Below are positions 1-8,497 of a stretch of 64,000 nucleotides of DNA, one piece after another. Location: NCBI RefSeq assembly GCF_927798175.1, contig NZ_CAKMMP010000014.1, forward strand, positions 62,001-126,000, in the 5' to 3' direction. Numbering within the stretch: position 1 is the stretch's first letter; each line of letters starts with the position of its first letter. The DNA is from Paenibacillus sp. JJ-223 (GTDB lineage Bacteria > Bacillota > Bacilli > Paenibacillales > Paenibacillaceae). The notes below the pieces were generated by a model. That model searched no databases. It worked only from the letters and a program-made list of their open reading frames with translations, and had not been told where the DNA came from. The translations under genes were made by a program, and so were the position numbers.

Positions 1-194
1 ATAAAGTCGGCATCCTTCACCGCGTCTTCCAAGGAGAGCGTGGCATCATCCACCACGCCGCTGGCTATGTACTTCTCCTTAAGCTCCGGCAAGTGGGCGT
101 AGCCCACCACCGTCACGTCCGGCTTCCCCTTAAAGCAGAGTGCCAACGAACCTCCGATGAGTCCTACGCCGATCATTGCAATTTTACGTGTCAT
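1..194 (-). CDS. tyrA: Prephenate dehydrogenase, N-terminal fragment (cut by window edge)
   Basis: Only the first 64 codons are in the window. The protein opens with MTRKIAMIGVGLIGGSLAL, a Rossmann NAD-binding motif (GVGLIGG, residues 9-15) typical of TyrA, which oxidatively decarboxylates prephenate to 4-hydroxyphenylpyruvate for tyrosine synthesis. The ATG is preceded by GCGAGGAACC, an acceptable ribosome binding site. It starts 23 bases after the hisC stop and is probably co-transcribed with it, as in the B. subtilis trp-hisC-tyrA-aroA order. The rest of the gene, including the catalytic His region, lies outside, so the identity rests on the N-terminal fold and the context. Confidence 0.85.
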   Translation of the reverse strand, partial: MTRKIAMIGVGLIGGSLALCFKGKPDVTVVGYAHLPELKEKYIASGVVDDATLSLEDAVKDADF

Positions 195-217
195 GGTTCC
201 TCGCTATCCGCAGCCCG

Positions 218-1318
218 CTAAGGGCGAGCTACCGCTTTCTCCGCGAGGGTATTCTCGAGCGCCGCCACGAAAGCCCGGTTCTGTTCGGGCGTCCCGACAG
301 ATACACGAATGTAAGTAGGGTACAAGCGGAAGCCCGGTCGAACGATAATGCCTTGTTTAAGCAGGGATTGGAACGCTTCCTGGGCAGGCATGTCGAGATT
401 CACCATAATAAAGTTCCCTTGCGACGGGAAATACGGCAAACCCAGCCGCGTAAACTCTCCTTGCAAAAAGTCGCGCTCCGTCTGGTTGAGCGCAGAGCAC
501 TCCTGCACGAAAGCTTGGTCAGCCAAGGCGGCTGTTGCCGCGGCTTGACCGAAACGGGACGTATTGAACGGCTCCCGCACACGGTTGATCATGTCAATGA
601 CCTCAGGACGTCCCACCCCGTATCCGATGCGCAGGGAAGCGAGGCCGTAAATTTTGGAAAATGTACGCAAAATGACGAGATTCGGATAACGTTCCAGCAT
701 CGGGATGGACTGCGGATAAGCTTCATCCTTGACAAATTCGTAGTACGCCTCATCCAGCACGACCATGACATTGGCAGGCACCCGGTTCAGGAAGGAAGTC
801 AGTTCCGCATCGGTAACGATCGTACCTGTCGGGTTGTTGGGGTTGCACACCCAGACCACTTTGGTTTTATCATTGATTTTGGCGAGCATGGCTTCGAGAT
901 CATGCTTTCCATCCACAAGCGGCACTTCGATGCTTACCGCACCCTCGATGACGGCATTGCTTTTGTATACGGAAAACGTCTGGTCTGCCATAATCGTTTC
1001 GTCGCCTGGGAGGAAAAATGCCCGGGCGATCAATGCGATGATTTCGTCCGAACCGCAGCCAAAAATCAAATGGTTGCTCGCAACGCCGAGATGTTTGGCG
1101 AGCGTGCTCGCCAACTCCGCCGAGCTGCCATCCGGGTAAATGCTAATGTTTGCAAATTCATTCTTAATCGCTTCAATCGCGGCAGGTGAACTGCCGTACG
1201 GATTTTCGTTGGAAGCGAGCTTGATGACTTTTTCGAGCCCCAGCTCACGCTTCACTTCTTCAACCGGTTTGCCTGGTTGGTATACAGGCAGATTGACAAT
1301 CTGGGATTTCGGTTTCAA
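218..1318 (-). CDS. hisC: Histidinol-phosphate aminotransferase (TTG start)
   Basis: PLP-dependent class I/II aminotransferase of 366 residues. In this supraoperon context it would serve histidine synthesis and probably also transaminate phenylpyruvate and 4-hydroxyphenylpyruvate. Seen: the substrate-loop motif CNPNNPTG near residues 158-165 and the PLP lysine in RTFSKIYGLA (about Lys222), followed by the LRIGYG segment. Start choice: the longer reading frame reaches an ATG at 1372 and another at 1336, but neither has a good Shine-Dalgarno. A perfect AAGGAGG lies 8 bases before a TTG at 1318, giving the family-typical N-terminus KPKSQIVNLPVYQPG. It follows trpA by about 80 bases with no terminator between them. 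Confidence 0.93.
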   Translation of the reverse strand: MKPKSQIVNLPVYQPGKPVEEVKRELGLEKVIKLASNENPYGSSPAAIEAIKNEFANISIYPDGSSAELASTLAKHLGVASNHLIFGCGSDEIIALIARAFFLPGDETIMADQTFSVYKSNAVIEGAVSIEVPLVDGKHDLEAMLAKINDKTKVVWVCNPNNPTGTIVTDAELTSFLNRVPANVMVVLDEAYYEFVKDEAYPQSIPMLERYPNLVILRTFSKIYGLASLRIGYGVGRPEVIDMINRVREPFNTSRFGQAAATAALADQAFVQECSALNQTERDFLQGEFTRLGLPYFPSQGNFIMVNLDMPAQEAFQSLLKQGIIVRPGFRLYPTYIRVSVGTPEQNRAFVAALENTLAEKAVARP

Positions 1319-1399
1319 TCCGACCGCCTCCTTCATGTTGTGCTTATAAACAGGAACGGCATGCCGAAGCATGCGCCACTAGAATCCCCTAGTCTCCTA

Positions 1400-2206
1400 C
1401 TAACCTTTTAATTGTGCCACAAAGTTGCGGATTTGCAACAGACCTTCCTCGCGCGTCTCGGCCTGCTTCAGCAAAGGAATGGCCTCTTCGACTTTGCGTA
1501 CGATGGCGCTGCCCACGACAACCCCGTCGCAGATGCGGGAAAAACGCGCAACTTGTTCGTGGCTCGAAATGCCGAAGCCTACGGCGACGGGAATGTCCGT
1601 GTAGCTTTTGACGGTCGAAATGAAGCTCTCGATTCCGTCGAAGAAGGATGCCCGTTCCCCTGTAACGCCAAGGGAAGATACGCAATAGATAAATCCGCGA
1701 GCGCCGGACACGATGCGTTCGATCCGTGCGTTCGATGTCGGAGCGACGAGCGGAACGAGGTGGATGCCCGCGGCTTCCGATCTCCGGCGCATATCCTCGG
1801 ATTCCTCGATCGGCAGATCGGGAATGATCAGACCGCTGATTCCGTTATCGACCAATAGCTCGAAAAAAGCATCCAGCCCGGTTTGCAGTACCGGATTATA
1901 GTAGGTGAACAGCACGAATGGCATTTTGACGCCTTCTTCGCGTGCTCTCGCTGCGGTTTCAATGCAGGTGCGAATCGAAATTTGGCTCTGAAGCGCACGT
2001 TCCGATGCACGCTGGATGACAGGGCCATCGGCAAGCGGATCGGAGTAAGGCACGCCAAGTTCCAAAATATCGGCGCCTGCCCTTTCGAGCTCCTTGATGA
2101 TGGCAACCGTAGTATCCAGATCAGGATCCCCTACGGTCAGGAACGGAATCAGTGCGGTGCGTTTCTGCTCCTTCAGCTGTTGGAAGGTCTGGTCCATCAA
2201 GTTCAT
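1400..2206 (-). CDS. trpA: Tryptophan synthase alpha subunit
   Basis: Cleaves indole-3-glycerol phosphate to indole and glyceraldehyde 3-phosphate and channels indole to the beta subunit in the alpha2-beta2 complex. The 268-residue length is normal. The two catalytic acids fall at their canonical positions, Glu49 in ILELGVPYSDP and Asp60 in PLADGP. The phosphate-binding glycines are near the C-terminus in VAVGFGISS and VVVGSAIV. The start ATG overlaps the trpB stop in an ATGA junction, with GGGAGG 9 bases upstream, so the two genes are translationally coupled. An alternative ATG three codons later is possible. It is the last trp gene before hisC. Confidence 0.97.
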   Translation of the reverse strand: MNLMDQTFQQLKEQKRTALIPFLTVGDPDLDTTVAIIKELERAGADILELGVPYSDPLADGPVIQRASERALQSQISIRTCIETAARAREEGVKMPFVLFTYYNPVLQTGLDAFFELLVDNGISGLIIPDLPIEESEDMRRRSEAAGIHLVPLVAPTSNARIERIVSGARGFIYCVSSLGVTGERASFFDGIESFISTVKSYTDIPVAVGFGISSHEQVARFSRICDGVVVGSAIVRKVEEAIPLLKQAETREEGLLQIRNFVAQLKG

Positions 2207-3402
2207 GCCAATTTACCTCCCGTATACTTCATGATCGATTCGACGTCTTTGTCTCCACGCCCCGAGAGGCAGATCACGACGAGATCGTCCGCCGTCAATT
2301 CGGGCGCAAGCTTGATCACCTGGGCAATGGCATGCGAGGATTCCAACGCCGGAATGATGCCTTCCGTGCGGCAAAGCAATTGCAGGGCATCCAGCGCCTC
2401 CTGATCCGTGATGGGAACGTACTGTGCCCGCTCGGCATCCTTCAAATACGCATGCTCGGGGCCGACGCCCGGATAGTCCAGCCCTGCCGAAATCGAATGC
2501 GCCGGCTGCACCTGGCCGTACTCGTCTTGGAGCAAATAACTCATGGAGCCCTGGAATACGCCATGCGTACCCTTGGTCATGGTCGCGGCATGGAACTCGG
2601 TCTCCACGCCTTTGCCGGCAGCTTCCACGCCCACCAGCTTCACATTTTTGTCGTTAATGAACGGATAGAACATGCCGATGGCATTGCTGCCTCCGCCGAC
2701 GGCGGCAACGATGACGTCCGGCAGCCGTCCTTCCAGCTCCTGAATCTGGCGACGCGTTTCGTCGCCGATGACACGCTGGAAGTTGCGAACCATCATCGGA
2801 TACGGATGAGGCCCGACGACCGAACCGAGAACGTAAAACGTATCCTCCACGTTGCTGACCCAGTAACGCAGCGCTTCGTTGCCCGCGTCCTTCAGCGTTC
2901 GGGTACCCGATGTCACCGGGATGACCTCCGCACCGAGCAATCGCATGCGGAATACGTTCAGCTGCTGCCGCTGCGTGTCTTCCTCGCCCATAAACACCTT
3001 ACATTCAAGGCCGAGCAAAGCGGCAACCGTAGCCGTTGCTACGCCGTGTTGTCCTGCGCCCGTTTCGGCGATGACTTTCTTTTTGCCCATCCGTTTGGCC
3101 AGCAATCCCTGTCCAAGGGCATTGTTGATTTTGTGCGCGCCCGTATGGTTCAGGTCCTCGCGTTTGAGGTAAATTTTCGGTCCGCCCAGATGGCGAGTCA
3201 GCTGCTCCGCAAAATACAAGGGGGTTTCCCGTCCGGAGTACTCGCTGAGCAAATAGTTCAGCTCCTTGTTGAACTCCTCGTCCTTCGAGAAGCGCTCGTA
3301 GGCTTCTTCGAGCTCAATCAGCGCGTTCATGAGCGTCTCAGGCACGAAGCGGCCTCCAAAAAGGCCGAAACGCCCGTTGTGATCTGGTAATGTATGTGTC
3401 AT
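2203..3402 (-). CDS. trpB: Tryptophan synthase beta subunit
   Basis: PLP enzyme that condenses indole with serine to form tryptophan. It has 399 residues, typical of TrpB1. The internal-aldimine lysine is Lys91 in NHTGAHKINNALGQ. The phosphate-binding loop GGGSNAIGMF is present near residues 236-245, and ETGAGQHG is the catalytic glutamate region. The start overlaps the trpF stop by ATGA and the stop overlaps the trpA start the same way, so trpF-trpB-trpA form a tight translationally coupled set. Confidence 0.98.
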   Translation of the reverse strand: MTHTLPDHNGRFGLFGGRFVPETLMNALIELEEAYERFSKDEEFNKELNYLLSEYSGRETPLYFAEQLTRHLGGPKIYLKREDLNHTGAHKINNALGQGLLAKRMGKKKVIAETGAGQHGVATATVAALLGLECKVFMGEEDTQRQQLNVFRMRLLGAEVIPVTSGTRTLKDAGNEALRYWVSNVEDTFYVLGSVVGPHPYPMMVRNFQRVIGDETRRQIQELEGRLPDVIVAAVGGGSNAIGMFYPFINDKNVKLVGVEAAGKGVETEFHAATMTKGTHGVFQGSMSYLLQDEYGQVQPAHSISAGLDYPGVGPEHAYLKDAERAQYVPITDQEALDALQLLCRTEGIIPALESSHAIAQVIKLAPELTADDLVVICLSGRGDKDVESIMKYTGGKLA

Positions 3403-4136
3403 GCCTGCTTCACCCTTTCTACAAATGCTGTTATTTTTGCTATGTCCTTCACGCCGCCCGTCTCCACGCCGCTGGATACGTCAACCCCATCCGGTTGATA
3501 GGTCCGAATCAGGTCCTCTACGTTATCCGGCTGCAGTCCGCCCGCAACAAACCATTTGACGCCATGTTCCTTGCACCAGTCGGCATAAGCAGGGATTCGT
3601 TCCCAAGCAAAGGTTTTGCCCGATCCCCCGCCATACATGGGGTCATGGGTATCCAATAAAACAGCGTCCACTGTTCCTTCGTATGGGGTCAAGGCGCGTA
3701 CCGCCGAATCGTTCTCATCATCGCCTGAGCCATCTTTCGGAAACGAAAACACCTTGAAAACCTCCGCTGCCCAGCGCTGCTTTACTTGGCGGCAAAATTC
3801 CGGCGTTTCCTGCCCATGCAGTTGAATGACGTCAAGGGGCGCCACATTCATAATATGTTCCAGCTCTTCCAGCGCAGGGTTTACAAATACCCCCGCCAAT
3901 CCGGGTCGTTTCCCGGCCTTCCAGTCCATCAAAACTTCGCGTAAATCAGCTGCCCGTTCCGGTTCAATGCGGCGGCGGGATTTGGCAAAGACAACACCAA
4001 TGTAATCCACAGGCAAGTTTATCATTGATTTTAGCACTTCAACGTCCTGAAGTCCACAAATTTTTGCCGCCGTCGAAGCCTGCTGCTGCCCAATTCCTTC
4101 ACGGCTTCCTGCTTCGCCTTGTATGTTTTCAGTCAT
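3399..4136 (-). CDS. trpF: Phosphoribosylanthranilate isomerase
   Basis: Amadori isomerisation of N-(5-phosphoribosyl)anthranilate to CdRP, the third step of the tryptophan pathway. It is a 245-residue TIM barrel. The general-base cysteine lies in AAKICGLQD (Cys27), the general-acid aspartate in LLDTHDPMYGGGSGKTF, and the phosphate loop in VAGGLQPDNV. An extension of about 20 residues, rich in Gln, Glu and Gly, precedes the usual N-terminus. Because the ATG overlaps the trpC stop (ATGA), this start is retained, but an internal start cannot be excluded. TrpF is separate from TrpC, as in bacilli and unlike the enterobacterial fusion. Confidence 0.95.
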   Translation of the reverse strand: MTENIQGEAGSREGIGQQQASTAAKICGLQDVEVLKSMINLPVDYIGVVFAKSRRRIEPERAADLREVLMDWKAGKRPGLAGVFVNPALEELEHIMNVAPLDVIQLHGQETPEFCRQVKQRWAAEVFKVFSFPKDGSGDDENDSAVRALTPYEGTVDAVLLDTHDPMYGGGSGKTFAWERIPAYADWCKEHGVKWFVAGGLQPDNVEDLIRTYQPDGVDVSSGVETGGVKDIAKITAFVERVKQA

Positions 4137-4924
4137 GCTTTTGGACCCATAAGCTCGTATACGGCAGCTTCCACATCATCCTTGCGCATCAGATGCTCCC
4201 CGACCAAAATGCCGCTTACGCCGGCCGATTCCAGCGCCTCCAATCGATGAGGACCGTCAATGCCGCTTTCGCTGATCAGCGTAACACGCTCGGGAATCCA
4301 TTCCATCAATCGGAGAGTGGTGTCCAGGCTCGTTTCAAACGTCTTGAGATTGCGGTTGTTAATGCCTACCAGGGTCGCCTCGGGCAAACTTAACACTTGT
4401 TCCAGTTCCGCACGGTCATGGACCTCGATCAGCACATCCAGCCCGATGCTCCGGGCAAAGCCAAGATATTGCTCCATCTGCTGTGGCGTCAATATACTGG
4501 CGATCAGGAGAACGGCGTCTGCGCCAAGCAGCCTTGCTTCAGCGATTTGCCGCTCGTCAATGATGAAATCCTTGCGCAGGAGCGGAAGGTTCACTGCTTC
4601 CCGAATGGCCTGAAGGTACTCCCCGCTGCCCTGGAAATAAGAAACGTCCGTCAGTACGGAAATGCAATCCGCACCAGCCCGTTCATATGCCATCGCGATG
4701 TCCACCGGATGGAAATCCGGACGAATGAGTCCTTTGGAAGGCGATGCCTTCTTCACCTCCGCGATCAATCCCAGCTTGCGATGACGCCCTTTCGACAGCG
4801 CATGCTCGAATCCGCGCGTGGGCGGCAGCTTTTCGATCTGTTTCAGCGCTTCCTCCATGCGGAACGTTTTGCCTAGTTCTTCCACTTCCTGTTGTTTGGT
4901 AACTACGATGCGATCAAGATACAT
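4133..4924 (-). CDS. trpC: Indole-3-glycerol phosphate synthase
   Basis: Ring closure and decarboxylation of CdRP to indole-3-glycerol phosphate. It is a 263-residue TIM barrel of normal length. Seen: LIAEVKKASPSKG near residues 51-63 with the catalytic lysine, LLRKDFIID, VGINNRNLKTF and the phosphate-binding SESGI segment with GILVGEHLM at the C-terminus. The start overlaps the trpD 3' end by 11 bases and the stop overlaps trpF by 4 bases. Confidence 0.97.
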   Translation of the reverse strand: MYLDRIVVTKQQEVEELGKTFRMEEALKQIEKLPPTRGFEHALSKGRHRKLGLIAEVKKASPSKGLIRPDFHPVDIAMAYERAGADCISVLTDVSYFQGSGEYLQAIREAVNLPLLRKDFIIDERQIAEARLLGADAVLLIASILTPQQMEQYLGFARSIGLDVLIEVHDRAELEQVLSLPEATLVGINNRNLKTFETSLDTTLRLMEWIPERVTLISESGIDGPHRLEALESAGVSGILVGEHLMRKDDVEAAVYELMGPKA

Positions 4925-6005
4925 GACTGTACGCCTCCGTTGTGTGAATTAATTGATTCAGCTTCTCCGCAGCCCTGCCGGAATCGACGGCCCTCGCTGC
5001 CATAACGACGCCATCCGCAATCGAATCCGCAAAGCCTGATACGTAAATGCACGCTCCCGCGTTCAGCAAAACGACATCCCGGTAGGCGCTCCGTTCGCCT
5101 TGGAAGATCCGTTTAATGATTTCGGCATTCTGCACCGCATCTCCCCCTAGAACCGCATCCAACTTGTGCAGGGGCAGTCCCATATCCCGTGGGTCGATGT
5201 CGTATGTTCTTACTTCGCCGCCCCGCAGCTCGGATACCTGCGTCGGCGCCGAAATGCTGATTTCGTCCAGCCCGTCATGACTGGCAACAACCAACGCACG
5301 CTTCAGACCCAGACGATTCAGTACCTCGGCGATCATCGGCGTGCGGCTCCGGTCGTAGAGACCGAGCAATTGGCGATCCGCTCCCGCCGGGTTCGTAAGC
5401 GGTCCAAGCATGTTGAAGATCGTCCTTACGCCGAGTTCCTTCCGAGGCCCTGCCGCATGTTTCATGGACGGATGGTAAACCTGGGCAAAACAGAAGCAGA
5501 TGCCGATATCGTCAAGGCACTGGCGCGCCTGCTCTCCATTCAGGTGAATATTGACGCCAAGCGCCTCCAGCACGTCCGCGCTGCCTGCCCGGCCCGAAGC
5601 GGAGCGGTTGCCATGTTTGGCGACGCGTACGTTAACGGCTGAAGCGATGATTGCAGAGGCGGTGGAAATGTTGAATTTGTGAATGCCCGAACCGCCCGTT
5701 CCGCACGTATCCAGCAAGTTGCTGCCATTGGTGAGGATGCGTCCGCCCTGTCCGCGCATCGCTTCGGCGAAGCCCGTAATTTCGTCCACCGTTTCCCCTT
5801 TCATGCGCAATGCCATCAGCAGCCCGCCAATCTGAGCAGGAGTAGCTTCACCGCCCATGATCGAAGTCATCAGATCGCGCGCCTCCGCTTGCTCCAGATG
5901 TCGACCCTCCAAAATTTTGGTCAGCCCTCGCTTCATTCCTTCCGCATTTGCGCCGGGCGCAACGCTGCTTTTCGAGTCATCGTTCATCACCGGATTCATG
6001 TTCAT
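4914..6005 (-). CDS. trpD: Anthranilate phosphoribosyltransferase
   Basis: Transfers the phosphoribosyl group from PRPP to anthranilate. It has 363 residues, with an N-terminal helical region and the PRPP-binding DTCGTGGSG motif near residues 98-106, then KHGNRSASG and the GPLTNPAG segment. The first 20 or so residues are a low-complexity extension, and the Met at residue 24 would give a shorter, family-typical N-terminus. The upstream ATG has the better ribosome binding site (AGGAGAG), so it is kept. The gene starts 16 bases after the trpE stop. No trpG follows trpE, as in B. subtilis, where a shared glutamine amidotransferase sits in the folate operon. Confidence 0.96.
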   Translation of the reverse strand: MNMNPVMNDDSKSSVAPGANAEGMKRGLTKILEGRHLEQAEARDLMTSIMGGEATPAQIGGLLMALRMKGETVDEITGFAEAMRGQGGRILTNGSNLLDTCGTGGSGIHKFNISTASAIIASAVNVRVAKHGNRSASGRAGSADVLEALGVNIHLNGEQARQCLDDIGICFCFAQVYHPSMKHAAGPRKELGVRTIFNMLGPLTNPAGADRQLLGLYDRSRTPMIAEVLNRLGLKRALVVASHDGLDEISISAPTQVSELRGGEVRTYDIDPRDMGLPLHKLDAVLGGDAVQNAEIIKRIFQGERSAYRDVVLLNAGACIYVSGFADSIADGVVMAARAVDSGRAAEKLNQLIHTTEAYSHVS

Positions 6006-6021
6006 GTCGGTCTCTCCTCTC

Positions 6022-7590
6022 TCAGTTCGGCATCGCTGCCGGAGTTACGAAATAGTCCGCGTTTGCCATATTGGCGTTGCCCAGTCTGTTCTTGGCGGGG
6101 AACATCGCTTCCGCCGTCCGAATCGCCGTGAGCAGGGCTTTTGCCTTGTTCACCGTCTCCTGGTACTCGTTCTCAGGCACGGAATCCCATACAATGCCGG
6201 CTCCGGCCTGCACGTAGGCTTTCCCTTTTTTGAAAATGATCGTCCGGATGGTGATGCAGGCATCCATACTGCCCGAGAAGCCCAGATAGCCGATCGCTCC
6301 GGCATAGGCTCCCCGAGCCTCTTTTTCCAGCTCTGCAATGATCTCCATCGCCCGCAGCTTGGGCGCGCCGGATACCGTTCCGGCCGGGAGGCAAGAGAGG
6401 AAGGCATCGAAGAAATCCTTGTCGTCCCGCAGTTCGCCTGCCACGTTGGACACCATATGCATGACGTGGGAGTACCGCTCAATCTCCATGAACATGTCGC
6501 ATTTCACGCTGCCGAATTTGGAAACCCGCCCGATGTCGTTCCGTCCCAAATCCACCAGCATCAGATGCTCCGCACGCTCCTTCTCGTCCTGCAGCAAATC
6601 GGCCGCCAAAGCACGATCCTCGGCTTCCGTGGCCCCTCTGGGACGGGTACCGGCGATCGGCCGCGTCTCCACGCGCGTTCCGTCTACCTTTACGAGCGCT
6701 TCCGGGGAAGTGCCCACGATGATCTCGTCATCCATTTTCAAATAATACATGTACGGTGACGGGTTCAACGTCCGAAGCACGCGGTACACATGCAAAGGAG
6801 ATACGTCGGTATCGATGTGGAAACGCTGCGACAGTACAACCTGGAAAATATCCCCTGCCCGAATGTACTCCTTGGCCCGATCCACATTCGCCATGAACTG
6901 TTCTTTCGTGACATTGGATTGAATATCACCGAGCTCCACATGACCCGGAATGGAACGCGGATTAAGATTTTCGCCCGGTCCTTGCTGCTGCAGCCGCTCT
7001 GCGGCCAACTCCAGCTTCTCCGACGTGCGTGCATACGCTTCGCGGATCTCTTCGTCGGTCGCCCCATCTTTCACATGTACGTTTCCTACCAGCAGCATCT
7101 GCTGCTTCACATGGTCGAACACTACGATCTGGTCGCAAAACATAAAACGGATGTCGTCCATATTCAGGTCATCCAGCGCATGCGCCGGAAGCTTCTCGTA
7201 ATACTGAAGCAGGTCGTAGCCGAAAAATCCGATGGCCCCGCCCGTGAACGGCGGCAGCTCATCGCTTTTGGGGCTGCGATACTTCCGCAGTAACGCCTTG
7301 AGCTCTTCTACCGGCTTGCCCGGCAGCTCTCGCGTCCGGCCAGCCTCTTCCACCACGATACGGCCTTTTTTCGCCGAAATCATCAGGAACGGATCCGTGC
7401 CGATGAAGGAATATCTCGCCCATTGGATCCCACCCTCTACACTTTCCAGCAGGAATGCCCGGTCGTTGTCAGCAAATCTGCGGAAAATCCGAATCGGGGT
7501 CTCCATGTCTGCCAAAATCCGTTTGACGACCGGAATCAGATTATATTCATTCGACATTTTCAGCACTTGGTTCACGTTTGGCGTTATCAT
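6022..7590 (-). CDS. trpE: Anthranilate synthase component I
   Basis: Converts chorismate to anthranilate together with an amidotransferase partner encoded elsewhere. The 522-residue protein carries the LLES tryptophan feedback motif near residue 50 (AFLLESVEGG). The chorismate-binding domain shows PIAGTRPRG, HLMLVDLGRNDIG, GTVSGAPK and the C-terminal QAGAGIVWDSVPE. Start choice: a TTG at 7608 is also in frame, but the ATG at 7590 has AAAGGA 9 bases upstream and is preferred. It is the first gene of the trp operon and lies about 55 bases after an intrinsic terminator in a TRAP-type leader, so transcription should fall when tryptophan is plentiful. Confidence 0.97.
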   Translation of the reverse strand: MITPNVNQVLKMSNEYNLIPVVKRILADMETPIRIFRRFADNDRAFLLESVEGGIQWARYSFIGTDPFLMISAKKGRIVVEEAGRTRELPGKPVEELKALLRKYRSPKSDELPPFTGGAIGFFGYDLLQYYEKLPAHALDDLNMDDIRFMFCDQIVVFDHVKQQMLLVGNVHVKDGATDEEIREAYARTSEKLELAAERLQQQGPGENLNPRSIPGHVELGDIQSNVTKEQFMANVDRAKEYIRAGDIFQVVLSQRFHIDTDVSPLHVYRVLRTLNPSPYMYYLKMDDEIIVGTSPEALVKVDGTRVETRPIAGTRPRGATEAEDRALAADLLQDEKERAEHLMLVDLGRNDIGRVSKFGSVKCDMFMEIERYSHVMHMVSNVAGELRDDKDFFDAFLSCLPAGTVSGAPKLRAMEIIAELEKEARGAYAGAIGYLGFSGSMDACITIRTIIFKKGKAYVQAGAGIVWDSVPENEYQETVNKAKALLTAIRTAEAMFPAKNRLGNANMANADYFVTPAAMPN

Positions 7591-7644
7591 CAGATCACGT
7601 CCTTTCAAATTTGGGTGGCGAGGCGGTACGGTTAAAATAACAAC

Positions 7645-7670
7645 AAAAAAGCCTCTACCATCTGGTAGAG
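7645..7670 (-). terminator. Attenuator terminator before trpE
   Basis: A perfect 8-bp stem, CTCTACCA and TGGTAGAG around a 2-base loop, is followed on the minus strand by six T residues. It lies within the trp leader about 55 bases before the trpE start, so it must be read through for trp expression. Confidence 0.85.
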
Positions 7671-8010
7671 ACTTCGTTTATCTGCTGAATTTGATTAGGT
7701 GGCATTCCATTCGTGAACAGATCCCTATACGTACTGCAGCTGCAAAATAAGATACACAGGTCATGGGAAGAACGATACATCATTCCATCGTGTCCTACGG
7801 AATCCAGACGCCAGCTTCGTGATCCGTCAATCCTTACAATCCGACCCTCGATCCCAAAATCAGAAAAAGGTGTGCGGATTGTACAGACGAAAATGGTCCG
7901 AAATTGAACGCATCGTCCAAACACGCTTCTATCCCTGCTCTGTCTCATCTTGCAACCAGACGTACCGCGAATCAATTAACCGGATCCTTCCCCGGCAATC
8001 ACCCGCTGGA

Positions 8011-8071
8011 CTCTGCTGCATGCTCCACTATCTCAACTAATCTCAGCTCAAACTCATACTCTACTCAACTG
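8011..8071 (-). promoter_or_regulatory. TRAP-binding site (GAG/UAG triplet array)
   Basis: On the minus strand the segment contains GAG at 8066-8064, 8061-8059, 8055-8053, 8049-8047 and 8044-8042, UAG at 8039-8037, GAG at 8034-8032, UAG at 8030-8028 and GAG at 8025-8023. A CAG sits just before (8071-8069) and a further GAG at 8013-8011. Spacers are mostly 2-3 bases, one is 1 base. Nine core repeats plus two flanking ones match the 11-subunit TRAP ring. Its protein, MtrB, is encoded in this window at 17697-17918 with all RNA-contact residues intact. Confidence 0.88.
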
Positions 8072-8077
8072 TTTATC

Positions 8078-8106
8078 ACTATACAGGAATGCGGAAGATT
8101 TGACAA
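8078..8106 (-). promoter_or_regulatory. SigA promoter of the trp operon
   Basis: TTGTCA (8106-8101), 17-base spacer, TATAGT (8083-8078). It lies directly behind the aroH stop at 8115, so trp can be transcribed separately from the upstream aro promoter. The predicted start, near 8071, places the TRAP array at the extreme 5' end of the RNA. Confidence 0.85.
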
Positions 8107-8114
8107 CCGCAATC

Positions 8115-8492
8115 TTACGAATTGGATGGTGCAACCAGATCGGGGCGCAAAGCCTGCGCGCCGTTCAGGTACACATGATTGATTTCATGCTGTGCCTTTT
8201 CCGTATTTACATGCACCATAAAGCGGATGCATTGCGGCAAAGCACCGGCAACCGGCACCTCCAAAGCGCACATCAGCGGCACAAGCTCCCAGCCTTCCAG
8301 TTGCCGAATCGCTTTGGCCGGGAATGCCGCATCCAAATCACCGGTCATCGTGATCCACACGCTGCAAATATCCTCCGGCACAATACCGTTGCGATCCACG
8401 ATTTCGCGCAGCAATACCGCTGTTTCGCGCAAAATCTCTTCTTCGTTGTTTTGCGTGACTGTCGTAGCCCCGCGGACTCCACGTGTTACCAT
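8115..8492 (-). CDS. aroH: Chorismate mutase, AroH class
   Basis: Rearranges chorismate to prephenate, the branch point toward Phe and Tyr. The 125 residues match the small monofunctional AroH trimer of B. subtilis rather than the AroQ helical type. Seen: MVTRGVRGATTV with the active-site arginine near residue 7, LDAAFPAKAIRQL, and PQCIRFMVHVNT with the C-terminal catalytic arginine near residue 90. The ribosome binding site AGGAG lies 10 bases before the ATG. It sits 5 bases after the aroB stop. Confidence 0.95.
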   Translation of the reverse strand: MVTRGVRGATTVTQNNEEEILRETAVLLREIVDRNGIVPEDICSVWITMTGDLDAAFPAKAIRQLEGWELVPLMCALEVPVAGALPQCIRFMVHVNTEKAQHEINHVYLNGAQALRPDLVAPSNS

Positions 8493-8497
8493 TGGCT

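Larger units (their letters stand above)
7591..8071 (-). promoter_or_regulatory. trp operon leader RNA (about 480 nt)
   Basis: The stretch between aroH and trpE has no convincing gene. Starting from the SigA promoter at 8078-8106, the transcript would begin near 8071, immediately enter the GAG/UAG array, run about 340 nt and reach the terminator at 7645-7670. The hexamer GTAGAG inside the array is complementary to CTCTAC in the 5' arm of the terminator, which could allow an antiterminator when TRAP is absent. That pairing is only 6 bp and is inference. The B. subtilis leader is about 200 nt with the terminator directly after the TRAP site, so this leader is unusually long. Confidence 0.75.

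Noticed and set aside
2152..3390. 412-codon plus-strand frame opposite trpB
   Set aside because: It is a GC-driven shadow of trpB, His/Arg-rich, with no family match or ribosome site. Similar long plus-strand frames opposite aroC, the S1-domain gene, ribBA and lysA were rejected for the same reason.
7655..7975. 106-codon minus-strand frame in the trp leader, as a leader peptide
   Set aside because: It starts at a TTG without a ribosome site, has few Trp codons, and runs through the terminator hairpin. TRAP control explains the leader better.
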